This document shows, in pieces, positions 16,310 through 24,202 of a stretch of DNA of 32,004 nt (its first letter is position 1; each line of letters begins with the position of its first letter). The notes under the pieces were generated by a model. It was given only the letters and a program-made list of their open reading frames with translations. It did not search any database and had not been told where the DNA came from. The position numbers and the translations under genes are program-made. Source of the DNA: Rhodobacteraceae bacterium HLUCCO18 (GTDB taxonomy: Bacteria; Pseudomonadota; Alphaproteobacteria; Rhodobacterales; Rhodobacteraceae); contig LJSY01000029.1 in assembly GCA_001314805.1 (NCBI GenBank), positions 1 through 32,004 of the forward strand, in the 5' to 3' direction.

Positions 16310-17296
16310 TCAGCGGCTGAGCGCGGTCTGCCATGTCTCGATGGCGTCGGCGCGGATCGCGGCGGCCTCCTCCGGGCTCAGGATCAGGGCGCGCTCGGGC
16401 GTGATGAGCGTGTCGAACCCATCGGGCAGCTCCTCTGCCGGAAGCGCTGCCGGGTACATCCAGTTCGTCGTGGGGATCACGGACTGGAACGCCTCGGTCA
16501 GCATGAATTCGAGGAACTCCCGCGCCAGGTCCGGCTGGTCGGAGCCTTCGAGGATGCCCGCCACCTCGATCTGCATGTAATGCCCTTCCGCGAAGGGTGC
16601 CGCGGCCTTTGTCGGGTCCTCCTCGGCGATCAGGTGGTAGGCGGGCGATGTCGTGTAGGACAGCACCATGTCCGCCTCGCCGTCGAGGAACAGGCCATAG
16701 GCGTCGGACCAGCCGGGGGTGACGGTGACGATATTGTCGGCAAGCGCTTCCCAGATCTCTCCGGCGCGGTCGCCATAGGCCTGCTGCACCCACATGACGA
16801 GGCCGAGGCCGGGCGTGGACGACCTCGGGTCCTGGATGACGATGGAGAGGTCGGAGGCCGCGAGCGCCTCGAAATCACCGGGCACGTTTTCGAGGCTCGT
16901 GTCATGCACGAAGGCGAAATAGCCCCAGTCGAAGGGCAGGAACAGCGGGTCGTCCCACGCCACCGGCAGGCTCAGCCCCTCGGCCGTGATCCCGTGCGGC
17001 GCGAAAAGCCCCGTGTCCGCCGCCGCCGCCGTCAGGTTCGTGTCGAGGCCGAGGACCACGTCCGCCTCGGACCGCGCCCCCTCCAGCCGGATGCGCGACA
17101 GAAGCGCCGCGCCGTCACCCGCGCCGACGAATTGCAGGTCGCAGCCGCAGGTTTCCTCGAACGCGGCCTCGACGGCCGGGCCGGGGCCCCATTCGGGGAT
17201 GAAACTGTCATAGGTATAGACCGTGAGCACGGGGGTCTGCCCGAAGGCAGCGCCCGAAACCAAGGTCAATCCCGCTGCAAGTATGGTGTGTCTCAT
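16310..17296 (-). CDS. thiB: Thiamine-binding periplasmic protein
   Basis: A 328-residue solute-binding protein delivering thiamine, thiamine phosphate or thiamine pyrophosphate to ThiP. The Sec signal peptide MRHTILAAGLTLVSGAAFGQ is followed by LTVYTYDSF, diagnostic of the ThiB/TbpA family. Further family blocks are DVVLGLDTNL, PFDWGYFAFVHD, QDPRSSTPGLGLVMW and MVLSYTTSPAYH. The ATG at 17296 has GGAGGAG about 6 bases upstream; an in-frame GTG at 17302 overlaps that site and is less likely. First gene of the thiBPQ operon, about 70 bases downstream of the TPP riboswitch. Confidence 0.95.
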   Translation of the reverse strand: MRHTILAAGLTLVSGAAFGQTPVLTVYTYDSFIPEWGPGPAVEAAFEETCGCDLQFVGAGDGAALLSRIRLEGARSEADVVLGLDTNLTAAAADTGLFAPHGITAEGLSLPVAWDDPLFLPFDWGYFAFVHDTSLENVPGDFEALAASDLSIVIQDPRSSTPGLGLVMWVQQAYGDRAGEIWEALADNIVTVTPGWSDAYGLFLDGEADMVLSYTTSPAYHLIAEEDPTKAAAPFAEGHYMQIEVAGILEGSDQPDLAREFLEFMLTEAFQSVIPTTNWMYPAALPAEELPDGFDTLITPERALILSPEEAAAIRADAIETWQTALSR

Positions 17297-17364
17297 GTTC
17301 ACTCCTCCATGCGACGGGCGAAGTGAAGCCGAGACCTTGTGTGCATCTGCGTGGCACGTCCCGA

Positions 17365-17460
17365 AACCTTCCCTCCGCCGGTCCTAACCGGTTCAGGTTC
17401 AACGGGTTCGCGCATCGTCCTGCGCATCTCAGGCCACGTCCGGCCACCCCGAGGTGCCCC
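17365..17460 (-). promoter_or_regulatory. TPP riboswitch (THI element) controlling thiBPQ
   Basis: On the minus strand the element reads, in order, CGGGGTG, a variable P3 arm, CTGAGAT, then ACCCGTTGAACCTGA, a short stem (CCGGTTAGGACCGG) and CGGAGGGAA. These are the conserved pyrimidine- and pyrophosphate-sensing blocks of the thiamine pyrophosphate riboswitch in the right order and spacing. The aptamer ends about 70 bases before thiB and should lower thiBPQ expression when TPP is plentiful. I saw no clear hairpin with a T tract between it and thiB, so control by hiding the ribosome binding site is more likely than termination; this is inference. Confidence 0.95.
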
Positions 17461-17561
17461 AAGACCTATGCCAGCGAAACGACGGGGACAAGAGGCGACA
17501 TGGCTTGGCATTCCGCGCCGGTGGCGATAACCCCGGGAAGCGAAACGAAAGACGGGGTCCC

Positions 17562-18662
17562 ATGTCCTTCAACACCTTCGGCCACCTCTTCCGCGTGACG
17601 ACATGGGGCGAAAGCCATGGGCCCGCGCTTGGCGCGACCGTGGATGGCTGCCCGCCGGGCGTGCCGGTGACAGCCGAGGCGATCCAGCACTGGTTGGACC
17701 GGCGCAAACCCGGGCAGAACAAGTACACCACCCAGCGGCGCGAGCCCGATACCGTCGAAATCCTGTCCGGCGTGTTCGAGGGGCAGTCCACGGGGCATCC
17801 CATCCAACTGATGATCCGCAACACCGACCAACGCTCCAAGGACTACGGCGACATCGCCGAAAAGTTCCGCCCGGGGCATGCCGATATCACCTACTGGCAG
17901 AAATACGGCATCCGCGACTATCGCGGCGGCGGGCGGTCCTCGGCCCGCGAAACCGCCGCGCGGGTGGCCGCCGGCGGCGTGGCGCGCGCCGCGCTGGCCG
18001 AGCTCTGCCCGCAGGTGAAGATCACCGGCTACATGGTTCAGATGGGTCCCCACGGGATCGACCGCGACCGCTTTGACCCGGACGAGATCGAGCGCAACCC
18101 GTTCTGGACGCCCGATGCCACCGCCGCCGCCGAGTGGGCCGAGTATCTCGACACCCTGCGCAAGTCGGGCGACAGCGTCGGCGCGATCATCGAGGTCACG
18201 GCGCAGGGCGTGCCCGCGGGCCTCGGCGCGCCGATCTACGGCAAGCTCGACACCGATCTGGCCGCCGCCGCCATGTCGATCAACGCCGTCAAGGGCGTCG
18301 AGATCGGCGACGGCATGGCAACGGCCGCGCTGACCGGCAGCCAGAACGCCGACGAGATCGCCATGGGCGAGGATGGGCCGGTCTATGCCTCGAACCATGC
18401 CGGCGGCATCCTCGGCGGCATCTCGACCGGGCAGGACATCGTGCTGCGCTTCGCGGTGAAACCCACCTCGTCCATCCTGACCCCGCGCAAGACCATCACC
18501 AAGTCGGGCGAGGCCACCGACATCGTCACCAAGGGTCGCCACGACCCCTGCGTCGGTATCCGCGCAGTGCCGGTGGGCGAGGCGATGATGGCCTGCGTCC
18601 TGCTCGATCACCTGCTGCTGCATCGCGGACATGTGGGCGAAAACCGCGGCCATATCGGCTAG
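17562..18662 (+). CDS. aroC: Chorismate synthase
   Basis: A 366-residue enzyme making chorismate from 5-enolpyruvylshikimate 3-phosphate using reduced FMN, the last shikimate-pathway step. Family signatures visible are [18 protein letters not shown] at the N-terminus, [20 protein letters not shown] in the middle, and GGISTGQDI followed by AVKPTSSI in the C-terminal half. Conserved flavin and substrate contacts (H17-region GESHG, RGGGRSS) are intact. The ATG at 17562 begins the standard N-terminus [20 protein letters not shown]; upstream codons to 17454 lie over the riboswitch region and are not coding. Monocistronic as far as I can see. Confidence 0.97.
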   Translation: MSFNTFGHLFRVTTWGESHGPALGATVDGCPPGVPVTAEAIQHWLDRRKPGQNKYTTQRREPDTVEILSGVFEGQSTGHPIQLMIRNTDQRSKDYGDIAEKFRPGHADITYWQKYGIRDYRGGGRSSARETAARVAAGGVARAALAELCPQVKITGYMVQMGPHGIDRDRFDPDEIERNPFWTPDATAAAEWAEYLDTLRKSGDSVGAIIEVTAQGVPAGLGAPIYGKLDTDLAAAAMSINAVKGVEIGDGMATAALTGSQNADEIAMGEDGPVYASNHAGGILGGISTGQDIVLRFAVKPTSSILTPRKTITKSGEATDIVTKGRHDPCVGIRAVPVGEAMMACVLLDHLLLHRGHVGENRGHIG

Positions 18663-18673
18663 GCGGGTTTCTG

Positions 18674-18696
18674 CCACGGCCCCAAATCGGCCGTGG
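18674..18696 (+). terminator. Possible terminator hairpin after aroC
   Basis: An 8-bp perfect stem (CCACGGCC at 18674-18681 with GGCCGTGG at 18689-18696) lies 12 bases after the aroC stop. It is not followed by a T run, so it may not be an intrinsic terminator. Confidence 0.4.
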
Positions 18697-18772
18697 ACAG
18701 ATCACAGGCGTCTCAAATTCTCGCCGCATTCGATTCGCATTGTCACCCGTGGGGCGCACTTGACCGGAGCGC

Positions 18773-19459
18773 ATGCAAATGCTCGCGACATTCTGCCAGA
18801 GCGAAGACGGGGCGATCACCGTCGACTGGACCGTCCTGACCGGCACACTGGTCGGGCTCGGGCTGGCGGCTGCGGCGGTTGTCGCCAACGGGGTGTCGTC
18901 GCTGTCGACGGATATCTCGGACGTGCTCGGCGGCGTCATGGAGGAGGCGGCCGAAGCGCTCTACTTCAGCGGGTTCGACCTCGGTGCGCCGGGATGGATC
19001 AACGGCGTCGTGAGCAACGACTCCGGCTTCGGGTCGCTGCTCGGGCCCTATGGCGGCACGAACGGTGAGCAAGCGGTGCATTCCGCCTTCGACATCCCGG
19101 ACGGAACGAACGTGGCAAGCTTCACCTTCGACATGGTCGCCATCGACAGCTGGGACAACGAGGAATTCATCGTCTTTGTCGATGGCGCCCCCGCCGCGTC
19201 CCTGCGGTTCCACTACGGCACCGATGGGGTCACGGGCGAATGGGTCAGCGACAACCCCGACTACACGTTCCAGGTGCTCGAGACCGGACCGCGTGAACAC
19301 AGCGGCTACAATACCGACTGGCCTGACCAGAAGGCGTCGGTGCAGCTGGACGTCAGGAACCCCGGGCAGACAGTGACACTTGGCTTCGGATCGACCCTCG
19401 ATCAGGGAATCGACGACGAATCCTTCGCCGTGGACAACGTCTCCCTGACAGCCAACTAA
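18773..19459 (+). CDS. Flp-prepilin-like N-terminus fused to a beta-rich domain, unknown function
   Basis: A 228-residue protein I cannot assign to a named family. Residues 8-45 look like an Flp/Tad prepilin: SEDG followed by AITVDWTVL and a hydrophobic helix to about residue 42. G13 sits where prepilin peptidase cuts (Flp pattern G, then ExY/F five or six residues on; here D18 and W19 replace E and Y). The rest (about 60-228) is acidic, aromatic and beta-rich: SGFDLGAPGW, LGPYGG, FDIPDGT, SFTFDM, FIVFVDG, and a closing VDNVSLTAN. It resembles secreted lectin- or carbohydrate-binding-like beta sandwiches only in general character. The next gene is a paralogue. No Tad secretion genes are nearby. 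The ribosome binding site is weak (CGGAG); the starts at 18773 and 18779 are both possible. Confidence 0.75.
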   Translation: MQMLATFCQSEDGAITVDWTVLTGTLVGLGLAAAAVVANGVSSLSTDISDVLGGVMEEAAEALYFSGFDLGAPGWINGVVSNDSGFGSLLGPYGGTNGEQAVHSAFDIPDGTNVASFTFDMVAIDSWDNEEFIVFVDGAPAASLRFHYGTDGVTGEWVSDNPDYTFQVLETGPREHSGYNTDWPDQKASVQLDVRNPGQTVTLGFGSTLDQGIDDESFAVDNVSLTAN

Positions 19460-19623
19460 GGCGGCGAAAGGGCGGACTGTCGCGCAGGCGGGGCCAGTCC
19501 TGGCTCACCACGAAAGCTGGTTCGCCAGCCGCCACAATGCTGCCATTCTTCCCAAACTTTGCCATTTTCCTGCCATATTTGACCTCAATTACGGCGGAAC
19601 TGGGGAAGAATTAAGGATGTCTG

Positions 19624-20229
19624 ATGGACTCGCCGCTTATTTCAAGCGCGTCCGCTCGCTATATTTCGGTGGATTGGTCGCTTATCGCAATGACAGCCGT
19701 GGCCGTGGCGCTTCTGGTCGTCACCACGGTCAGAACGGCCCCGACGCTCGAGCCGGGCACGCCCTTCCGCTCCGGCGGGTTGGAGGTTCTGAGCACGCAT
19801 GAAACGCTTGTGGCGTTCGAGGATTTCAGCTTCGGCGCCCAGGGCTGGACGACGACGGCGGCAAGGGCGGCCTCGGGGTCCCGTGGCGTCTATGGGCCCT
19901 TCGACATGGGCGCAATCGCCAAACGTTTCGATCTGCCACCGGACACCGCGCAGGTTCGCCTGGCCTTCGACCTGCACTTGCCCGCGACCGCATCCGGGGA
20001 TGGGTTTTCCGTCCGCGTCAACGGCGAACCCGTGATCGAGGGCGCCATGCCGTTCGGGTCATCGAACGCCGTGATCCGGCAGCGCGGTGCGGCGGGGGAT
20101 TACGCCGTCTGGATTCTGCTCGATCAACCGGGCGATGCCGTGTCGCTGGAGGTCGAGGCGATGCCGGGACCGAACGCACCCTGGGCGATCGACAACGTCT
20201 CGGTCGTCGCCTCGACCGGCACGTCCTAG
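19624..20229 (+). CDS. Membrane-anchored paralogue of the preceding beta-rich protein
   Basis: A 201-residue protein of the same design. The N-terminus has ISVDWSLIAM (14-23), matching ITVDWTVLTG of its neighbour, then a hydrophobic helix to about residue 35, but the cleavage-site glycine is not present, so it is probably an uncleaved anchor. The outer domain repeats the neighbour's landmarks in order: FEDFSFGAQGW, GVYGPFD, RFDLPPDT, RLAFDL, FSVRVNGEPV, and the closing AIDNVSVVAS. AAGGA lies about 8 bases before the ATG. The two genes are 164 bases apart on the same strand. The stop shares CTAG (20226-20229) with the convergent thioredoxin relic. Function unknown. Confidence 0.72.
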   Translation: MDSPLISSASARYISVDWSLIAMTAVAVALLVVTTVRTAPTLEPGTPFRSGGLEVLSTHETLVAFEDFSFGAQGWTTTAARAASGSRGVYGPFDMGAIAKRFDLPPDTAQVRLAFDLHLPATASGDGFSVRVNGEPVIEGAMPFGSSNAVIRQRGAAGDYAVWILLDQPGDAVSLEVEAMPGPNAPWAIDNVSVVASTGTS

Positions 20230-20444
20230 GCCAGCGCCAGGTCCATCAGCGCCCGGATACTGTCCCGCCGCGTGTCGGCGACCACGGTGCCGAGGATGTC
20301 GTCACCGCGCATGAGGATCAGCGTGGACCGCCGCTGCACCCCGAGGCTACGGGCGTAATCCGACGTGCCGTAGGTGCCCCAATCCATGCGGATGAAGGTG
20401 ATCGCCGCGTCATAGGCGGGGTTCGCGGCGCGCAGATCCTCCAT
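20226..20444 (-). pseudogene. 3' remnant of a thioredoxin-fold gene
   Basis: The frame encodes 72 residues resembling the C-terminal half of a periplasmic thioredoxin-like protein: LRAANPAYDAAITFIRMDW, TYGTSDYARSLGVQRRSTLI (the strand with the expected region before the cis-proline, here Q-R-R-S-T) and GTVVADTRRDSIRALMDLAL. The N-terminal half with the signal peptide and CxxC active site is absent; the similarity stops at the end of the EamA gene. An ATG at 20444 lies 17 bases past the EamA stop, so a short product could still be made by re-initiation, but it could not do thiol chemistry. It is most likely a truncated gene. Confidence 0.65.
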
Positions 20445-20461
20445 CGCCCGTGTGCCGCCCG

Positions 20462-21331
20462 TCAGCTGCGCACGCGCGACAGTTGCACCGTCAGAATGCC
20501 GACCGTGATGACGAGCACGCCCACCAGATCCCACCACGACAGCCGTTCCCCCAGCAGCGCGGCCGCGATGGCCACTCCGAAGACAGGGTTGAGGAAATGA
20601 TAGGTCGCCGCCCGCGTCGACCCGATCCGTCCCACCAGCTTGAACCAGATGAAGGTCGCCGTAAGCCCGGGCATCAGCGTGGTGTAGATGAAGGCTGCGA
20701 TGAACTCCCACGACCAGTCGACGACGAAGGTCTCCAGAACCAGAGCAGGCGGCAGCAGCGCGACGGACCCCACCATGAGCTGGAGCCCCACGACCATCAG
20801 CAGGTTGGCGCCGTCCGAGCTAGCACTTTTCACCGTGAGCGTCGCGACGCTCAGCGCGACGACGCCCAGCACACACAACACGACACCGGTCACATCGGCG
20901 CCGCCACCGAACCGGTCCGCCATGATGATCGCCACGCCGGCGAAGCCCGCGATCAGGCCGAGTATCCCCGCCACCGAAAGGCGATCCTGAAACAGGCCCC
21001 AGTTCGCGGCGGCCACGAGCAGCGGCATGATCGAGGCGATGATGGCCGCCAGCGAGGCCTCGACCGTCTGCATCCCGACGAAGTTGAGCCCGAGATAGAG
21101 GGCATTCTGGCAGATGCCGAAGATCAGCACCGCCCGCCATTGCCCGCGCGACAGGCGCAACGACTGGCCCAGCGCAAGCGCGATGCCGATCCCGAGCAGG
21201 CCCGACAGGAAGAACCGGAACGAGAGCGCCGTCAGCGGCGGTGCCGCCTCGACGATGATGCGTGCCGATGTGAAGGCCGAAGACCAGATGAGGGCGAAGA
21301 TCAGCCCCAGAACTATCGCGCGAAAATCCAT
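20462..21331 (-). CDS. EamA family (DMT superfamily) transporter
   Basis: A 289-residue inner-membrane protein with ten predicted helices in two EamA repeats. The first opens LGLIFALIWSSAFTSARII and the second lies around ALSVATLTVKS. Typical motifs are APPLTALSFRFFLSG, the TVEASLAAIIASIMPLL block and, in repeat two, AATYHFLNPVFGVAIAA and LLGERLSWWDLVG. Such proteins export amino acids or other small metabolites; the substrate cannot be read from sequence. The ATG at 21331 has AGGACGG about 4 bases upstream. It follows the HU terminator in the same direction. Confidence 0.92.
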   Translation of the reverse strand: MDFRAIVLGLIFALIWSSAFTSARIIVEAAPPLTALSFRFFLSGLLGIGIALALGQSLRLSRGQWRAVLIFGICQNALYLGLNFVGMQTVEASLAAIIASIMPLLVAAANWGLFQDRLSVAGILGLIAGFAGVAIIMADRFGGGADVTGVVLCVLGVVALSVATLTVKSASSDGANLLMVVGLQLMVGSVALLPPALVLETFVVDWSWEFIAAFIYTTLMPGLTATFIWFKLVGRIGSTRAATYHFLNPVFGVAIAAALLGERLSWWDLVGVLVITVGILTVQLSRVRS

Positions 21332-21340
21332 TTCCGTCCT

Positions 21341-21383
21341 GAAAAGAGAAAGGGCCGCGCCCTTCGTCCGGGCGCGACCCTTT
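21341..21383 (-). terminator. Rho-independent terminator of the HU gene
   Basis: A 14-bp stem with one mismatch (21349-21362 with 21370-21383) and a 7-base loop. Read on the minus strand it ends CCCTTTCTCTTTTC. It lies 22 bases beyond the HU stop and immediately before the EamA ribosome binding site. Confidence 0.88.
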
Positions 21384-21405
21384 CACGATTGGTTCGGGAC
21401 GGCAA

Positions 21406-21696
21406 TCAGCCGTTGACGCTGTCCTTCAGCGCCTTGGCGATGGTCACCTTGACCTGCTTGTCCGCTTCTTTCTTGATCTGCTCGCCCGTGGCCGGGTTGC
21501 GTACCATGCGCTCGGGCCGCTCGCGGCAGTAGACCTTGCCGATACCGGGGATCGTGACGGCACCGCCGCCGGCGACTTCCTTGGTCACGATCGCGGTCAT
21601 CGCGTCGAGCGCTGCACCGGCTGTTTTCTTGTCGCTGCCCATCTCGTCGGCCAGAGCGGCGACGAGTTGCGTCTTGGTCATAGGTTTCTGTGCCAT
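21406..21696 (-). CDS. HU family DNA-binding protein
   Basis: A 96-residue nucleoid protein that bends DNA as a dimer. The N-terminal helices carry MTKTQLVAALADEMGSDKK. The beta arm has the conserved VTIPGIGKVYCRERPERM then VRNPATGEQI, and the C-terminal helix is VKVTIAKALKDSVNG. The usual GxFxxxxRxAR pattern reads GKVYCRERPER here. The ATG at 21696 has AGGAG about 9 bases upstream; the first five residues MAQKP add slightly to the normal 90-residue HU. The upstream gap has a possible promoter (TTGTGT, 17 bases, TTATTT on the minus strand), weakly supported. Confidence 0.95.
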   Translation of the reverse strand: MAQKPMTKTQLVAALADEMGSDKKTAGAALDAMTAIVTKEVAGGGAVTIPGIGKVYCRERPERMVRNPATGEQIKKEADKQVKVTIAKALKDSVNG

Positions 21697-21840
21697 GTCG
21701 GTTCTTCTCCTGATACTGCCCGAGCCCTTGAGCCCGTTGGCGTGAAAATAACCGAATATTGTAGGTGCACACAACGCCTCGCGTGCGCTGGGGGCGGAAA
21801 AACGGGGCATTTGTTACGATTTTTTGTCGATTTCGACGGA

Positions 21841-23328
21841 TCAGAGGAATGCGGTCTCCTCGAAAGACCGCAATTTCCGGCTGTGAAGGCGCTCCAACGG
21901 CATGTCACGCAGCTTTTCCATGGCACGAATTCCGATCAGAAGGTGCCGTGACACCTGTGTCTTGTAGAAGGATGAGGCCATCCCCGGCAGCTTCAGTTCA
22001 CCGTGGAGCGGCTTGTCGGAAACGCACAGAAGCGTGCCGTAGGGCACCCGGAAGCGGAACCCGTTGGCGGCGATCGTGGCGCTTTCCATGTCCAGCGCGA
22101 TGGCGCGGCTCTGGCTCAGCCGCTGCACCGGGCCGGCATGGTCGCGCAGCTCCCAGTTGCGGTTGTCGACGGTGGCGACGGTGCCGGTGCGCATGATCCG
22201 CTTGAGGTCGTAGCCCGAAACCTCGGCCACGTCCTCCACCGCTTCCTCAAGCGCGATCTGCACTTCGGCCAGCGCCGGGATCGGTACCCAGACGGGCAGA
22301 TCGTCGTCGAGCACCCGGTCCTCGCGCAGATAGGCATGGGCGAGCACGTAATCGCCGAGGCTCTGCGTGTTCCTCAGGCCCGCGCAATGGCCCACCATCA
22401 GCCAGACATGCGGGCGCAGGACGGCGATGTGGTCGGTCGCCGTTTTCGCGTTCGACGGACCCACCCCGATATTGACCAGCGTGATCCCCGCCCCGTCGTC
22501 GCGGGTCAGGTGGTAGGTCGGCATCTGCGGCAGCTTGGACGGAGGGTTGAGCGGCTGGTGCGCCTCGGTGATGACGTCGTTGCCGGGTCCCACAAGCGAG
22601 CGATACCCGCTGTCCGGATCTGCCAGCGCCTCGCGCGCGAAGGCGACGAACTCGTCCATGTAGAACTGGTAGTTCGTGAACAGGACATGGTTCTGAAAAT
22701 GCTCGGGCAGCGTCGCGGTGTAATGCGACAGCCGGGCCAGCGAATAATCGATGCGCTGCGCGGTGAACGGCGCCAGCGCGCCCGAGCCGTCCTCGTGCGT
22801 GAAACCGAAGCCGTTGACGATATCGTCATGGGTCGACTGCAGGTCCGGCACGTCGAAGGCGTCACGCAGCGGAAAGGCCAGGGCGCCTTCCTGCGGCACC
22901 TGAACCTCGGCGTCGTTCAGGACGGCGAAATGCACCGGGATGGGCGTGGTCGAGGGGCCGATATAGACCGGCTGCCCATGGTTCTGGATCAGAAGCCCGA
23001 TCTGCTGTGTCAGGTAGTTTCCGAACAGGTCGGGCCGGGTGACCGTGGTCATGTAGGTGCCGGGTTCGGCCACGTGACCGAAGGCAAGCCGCGTGTCCAC
23101 CTGGCTGTAGGTGGTGGTGGTGATGCGGATCTCGGGATAGTAGGCCCGGTACCGTGCGTCCGGAATGCCGCCATCCTGCACGACAGCGCGGAACCTCTCG
23201 CGCAGGAATGCCGTCGCGGTGTCGTAAAGCTCGACCAGATAGGCCACGGCCTCGCCCGCGTCGGTAAAGCGACGCTCGCCCTGCGTGTCGGGCGTCTCGA
23301 TGGGCAGATGCTTTCGTGGCGATGTCAT
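21841..23328 (-). CDS. amn: AMP nucleosidase
   Basis: A 495-residue enzyme hydrolysing AMP to adenine and ribose 5-phosphate, thought to buffer adenylate levels. The N-terminal AMP-binding regulatory domain (about 1-180) includes YPEIRITTTTYSQVDTRLAFGH. The C-terminal nucleoside-phosphorylase-like catalytic domain has TLVNIGVGPSNAKTATDH, LMVGHCAGLRNTQSLGDYVL and the purine-binding block ALDMESATIAANGFRFRVPYGTLLCVSDKPLHGE (contiguous, cited in part), where the acidic residue of DMES contacts ribose. The ATG at 23328 gives the family length; the frame upstream to 23598 is not conserved. The neighbour upstream in the same direction ends 52 bases earlier. Confidence 0.94.
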   Translation of the reverse strand: MTSPRKHLPIETPDTQGERRFTDAGEAVAYLVELYDTATAFLRERFRAVVQDGGIPDARYRAYYPEIRITTTTYSQVDTRLAFGHVAEPGTYMTTVTRPDLFGNYLTQQIGLLIQNHGQPVYIGPSTTPIPVHFAVLNDAEVQVPQEGALAFPLRDAFDVPDLQSTHDDIVNGFGFTHEDGSGALAPFTAQRIDYSLARLSHYTATLPEHFQNHVLFTNYQFYMDEFVAFAREALADPDSGYRSLVGPGNDVITEAHQPLNPPSKLPQMPTYHLTRDDGAGITLVNIGVGPSNAKTATDHIAVLRPHVWLMVGHCAGLRNTQSLGDYVLAHAYLREDRVLDDDLPVWVPIPALAEVQIALEEAVEDVAEVSGYDLKRIMRTGTVATVDNRNWELRDHAGPVQRLSQSRAIALDMESATIAANGFRFRVPYGTLLCVSDKPLHGELKLPGMASSFYKTQVSRHLLIGIRAMEKLRDMPLERLHSRKLRSFEETAFL

Positions 23329-23380
23329 GGTCGGATCCCCGGTCGGTCGTGCGGCAGGCTTGCAGAACGCCCCACCTTCA

Positions 23381-24085
23381 TCAAGGCCGGATCGCCCGTG
23401 CCGCCAAAGCTTCATAGACCGGCAGGGCGCGCGCGACATGGTCCGCATGTTCCGGCGCGACGGGCGGCAGGGGCCCTTCGGCGGGGGCGAAACCGGTCGA
23501 ACGGTGCACCGCCCCGTACCAGTGCGGCCCCCATGCGCCGTCAAAAGGTTTCGGACCGGCAGGCCAGGACAACATGCGCTCCGTGAATGGCAGGCCAATC
23601 TCGGCGCAAAGCCGCGACAGCATGGCCGCCGGATCGCGCCGGATATCGGCGCTGTCGACCACCGGGCCGGGGAACATCTCGTAGAACGCGGCCTGCTGGT
23701 CGAAGCCGATCTCCTCGTAGTTCACCTTGTCATGTTTCGCGGAATAGCTCGCCAGAACGCGGGCGGGGTGGCGGATCAGGTGCGCATGCACGCAGCCCTC
23801 GGCCCAGCCCAGCGGAAACTCCGGCAGCATGTGGTGCGGCATGTGCTTCATGTAGAGATGCGCGTGGCCATCGGGCGGCGGCGCGGCGCAGGCCTCGGCC
23901 ACGCGCAGCGGGTCGGTCTCATGGCCCGCCATCACGGTCCCGGCCATGGGATGCGCGCTGCCCGAGGCGGCGAGGAAGGCGGCGTAGAACGGCTCGTCCC
24001 GAACCGCGCAATCGCCGCGGGCGGCAAAGGCATACATCATCGCCGTCGACAGGTTTCGCGGCCCCGACCACATGGCGATCTTCAT
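23381..24085 (-). CDS. Sulfotransferase-like P-loop protein
   Basis: A 234-residue protein whose N-terminus MKIAMWSGPRNLSTAMMYAF carries the 5'-phosphosulfate-binding loop of sulfotransferase-like proteins (SGPRNLSTAMM, residues 7-17). A second conserved block is HLIRHPARVLASYSAKHD, matching the family's 3'-phosphate contact (RxPxxxxxS). A WPAGPKPFDGAWGPHWY block follows near the C-terminus. No signal peptide is visible. The donor and acceptor are unknown, and some members of this group lack proven sulfotransfer. The ATG at 24085 is the first codon of the motif, so the start is safe. Probably transcribed with amn. Confidence 0.8.
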   Translation of the reverse strand: MKIAMWSGPRNLSTAMMYAFAARGDCAVRDEPFYAAFLAASGSAHPMAGTVMAGHETDPLRVAEACAAPPPDGHAHLYMKHMPHHMLPEFPLGWAEGCVHAHLIRHPARVLASYSAKHDKVNYEEIGFDQQAAFYEMFPGPVVDSADIRRDPAAMLSRLCAEIGLPFTERMLSWPAGPKPFDGAWGPHWYGAVHRSTGFAPAEGPLPPVAPEHADHVARALPVYEALAARAIRP

Positions 24086-24202
24086 TTTCCCGTCCCCCTC
24101 GCTGCGGTGTAACCGACTTCAACGTCCCGTGATCTCACGGCCATGTGCCTTGCATCGCGGCCGTCGTCGCGCGAGCCATGGCACAGACTTGGAGGACCCG
24201 CC

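Noticed and set aside
14565-16580. A 671-codon open frame on the plus strand opposite thiP
   Set aside because: The minus strand encodes a clear permease with correct motifs and helices; the plus frame is Arg/Gln/Pro-rich low-complexity sequence, a GC-rich antisense shadow.
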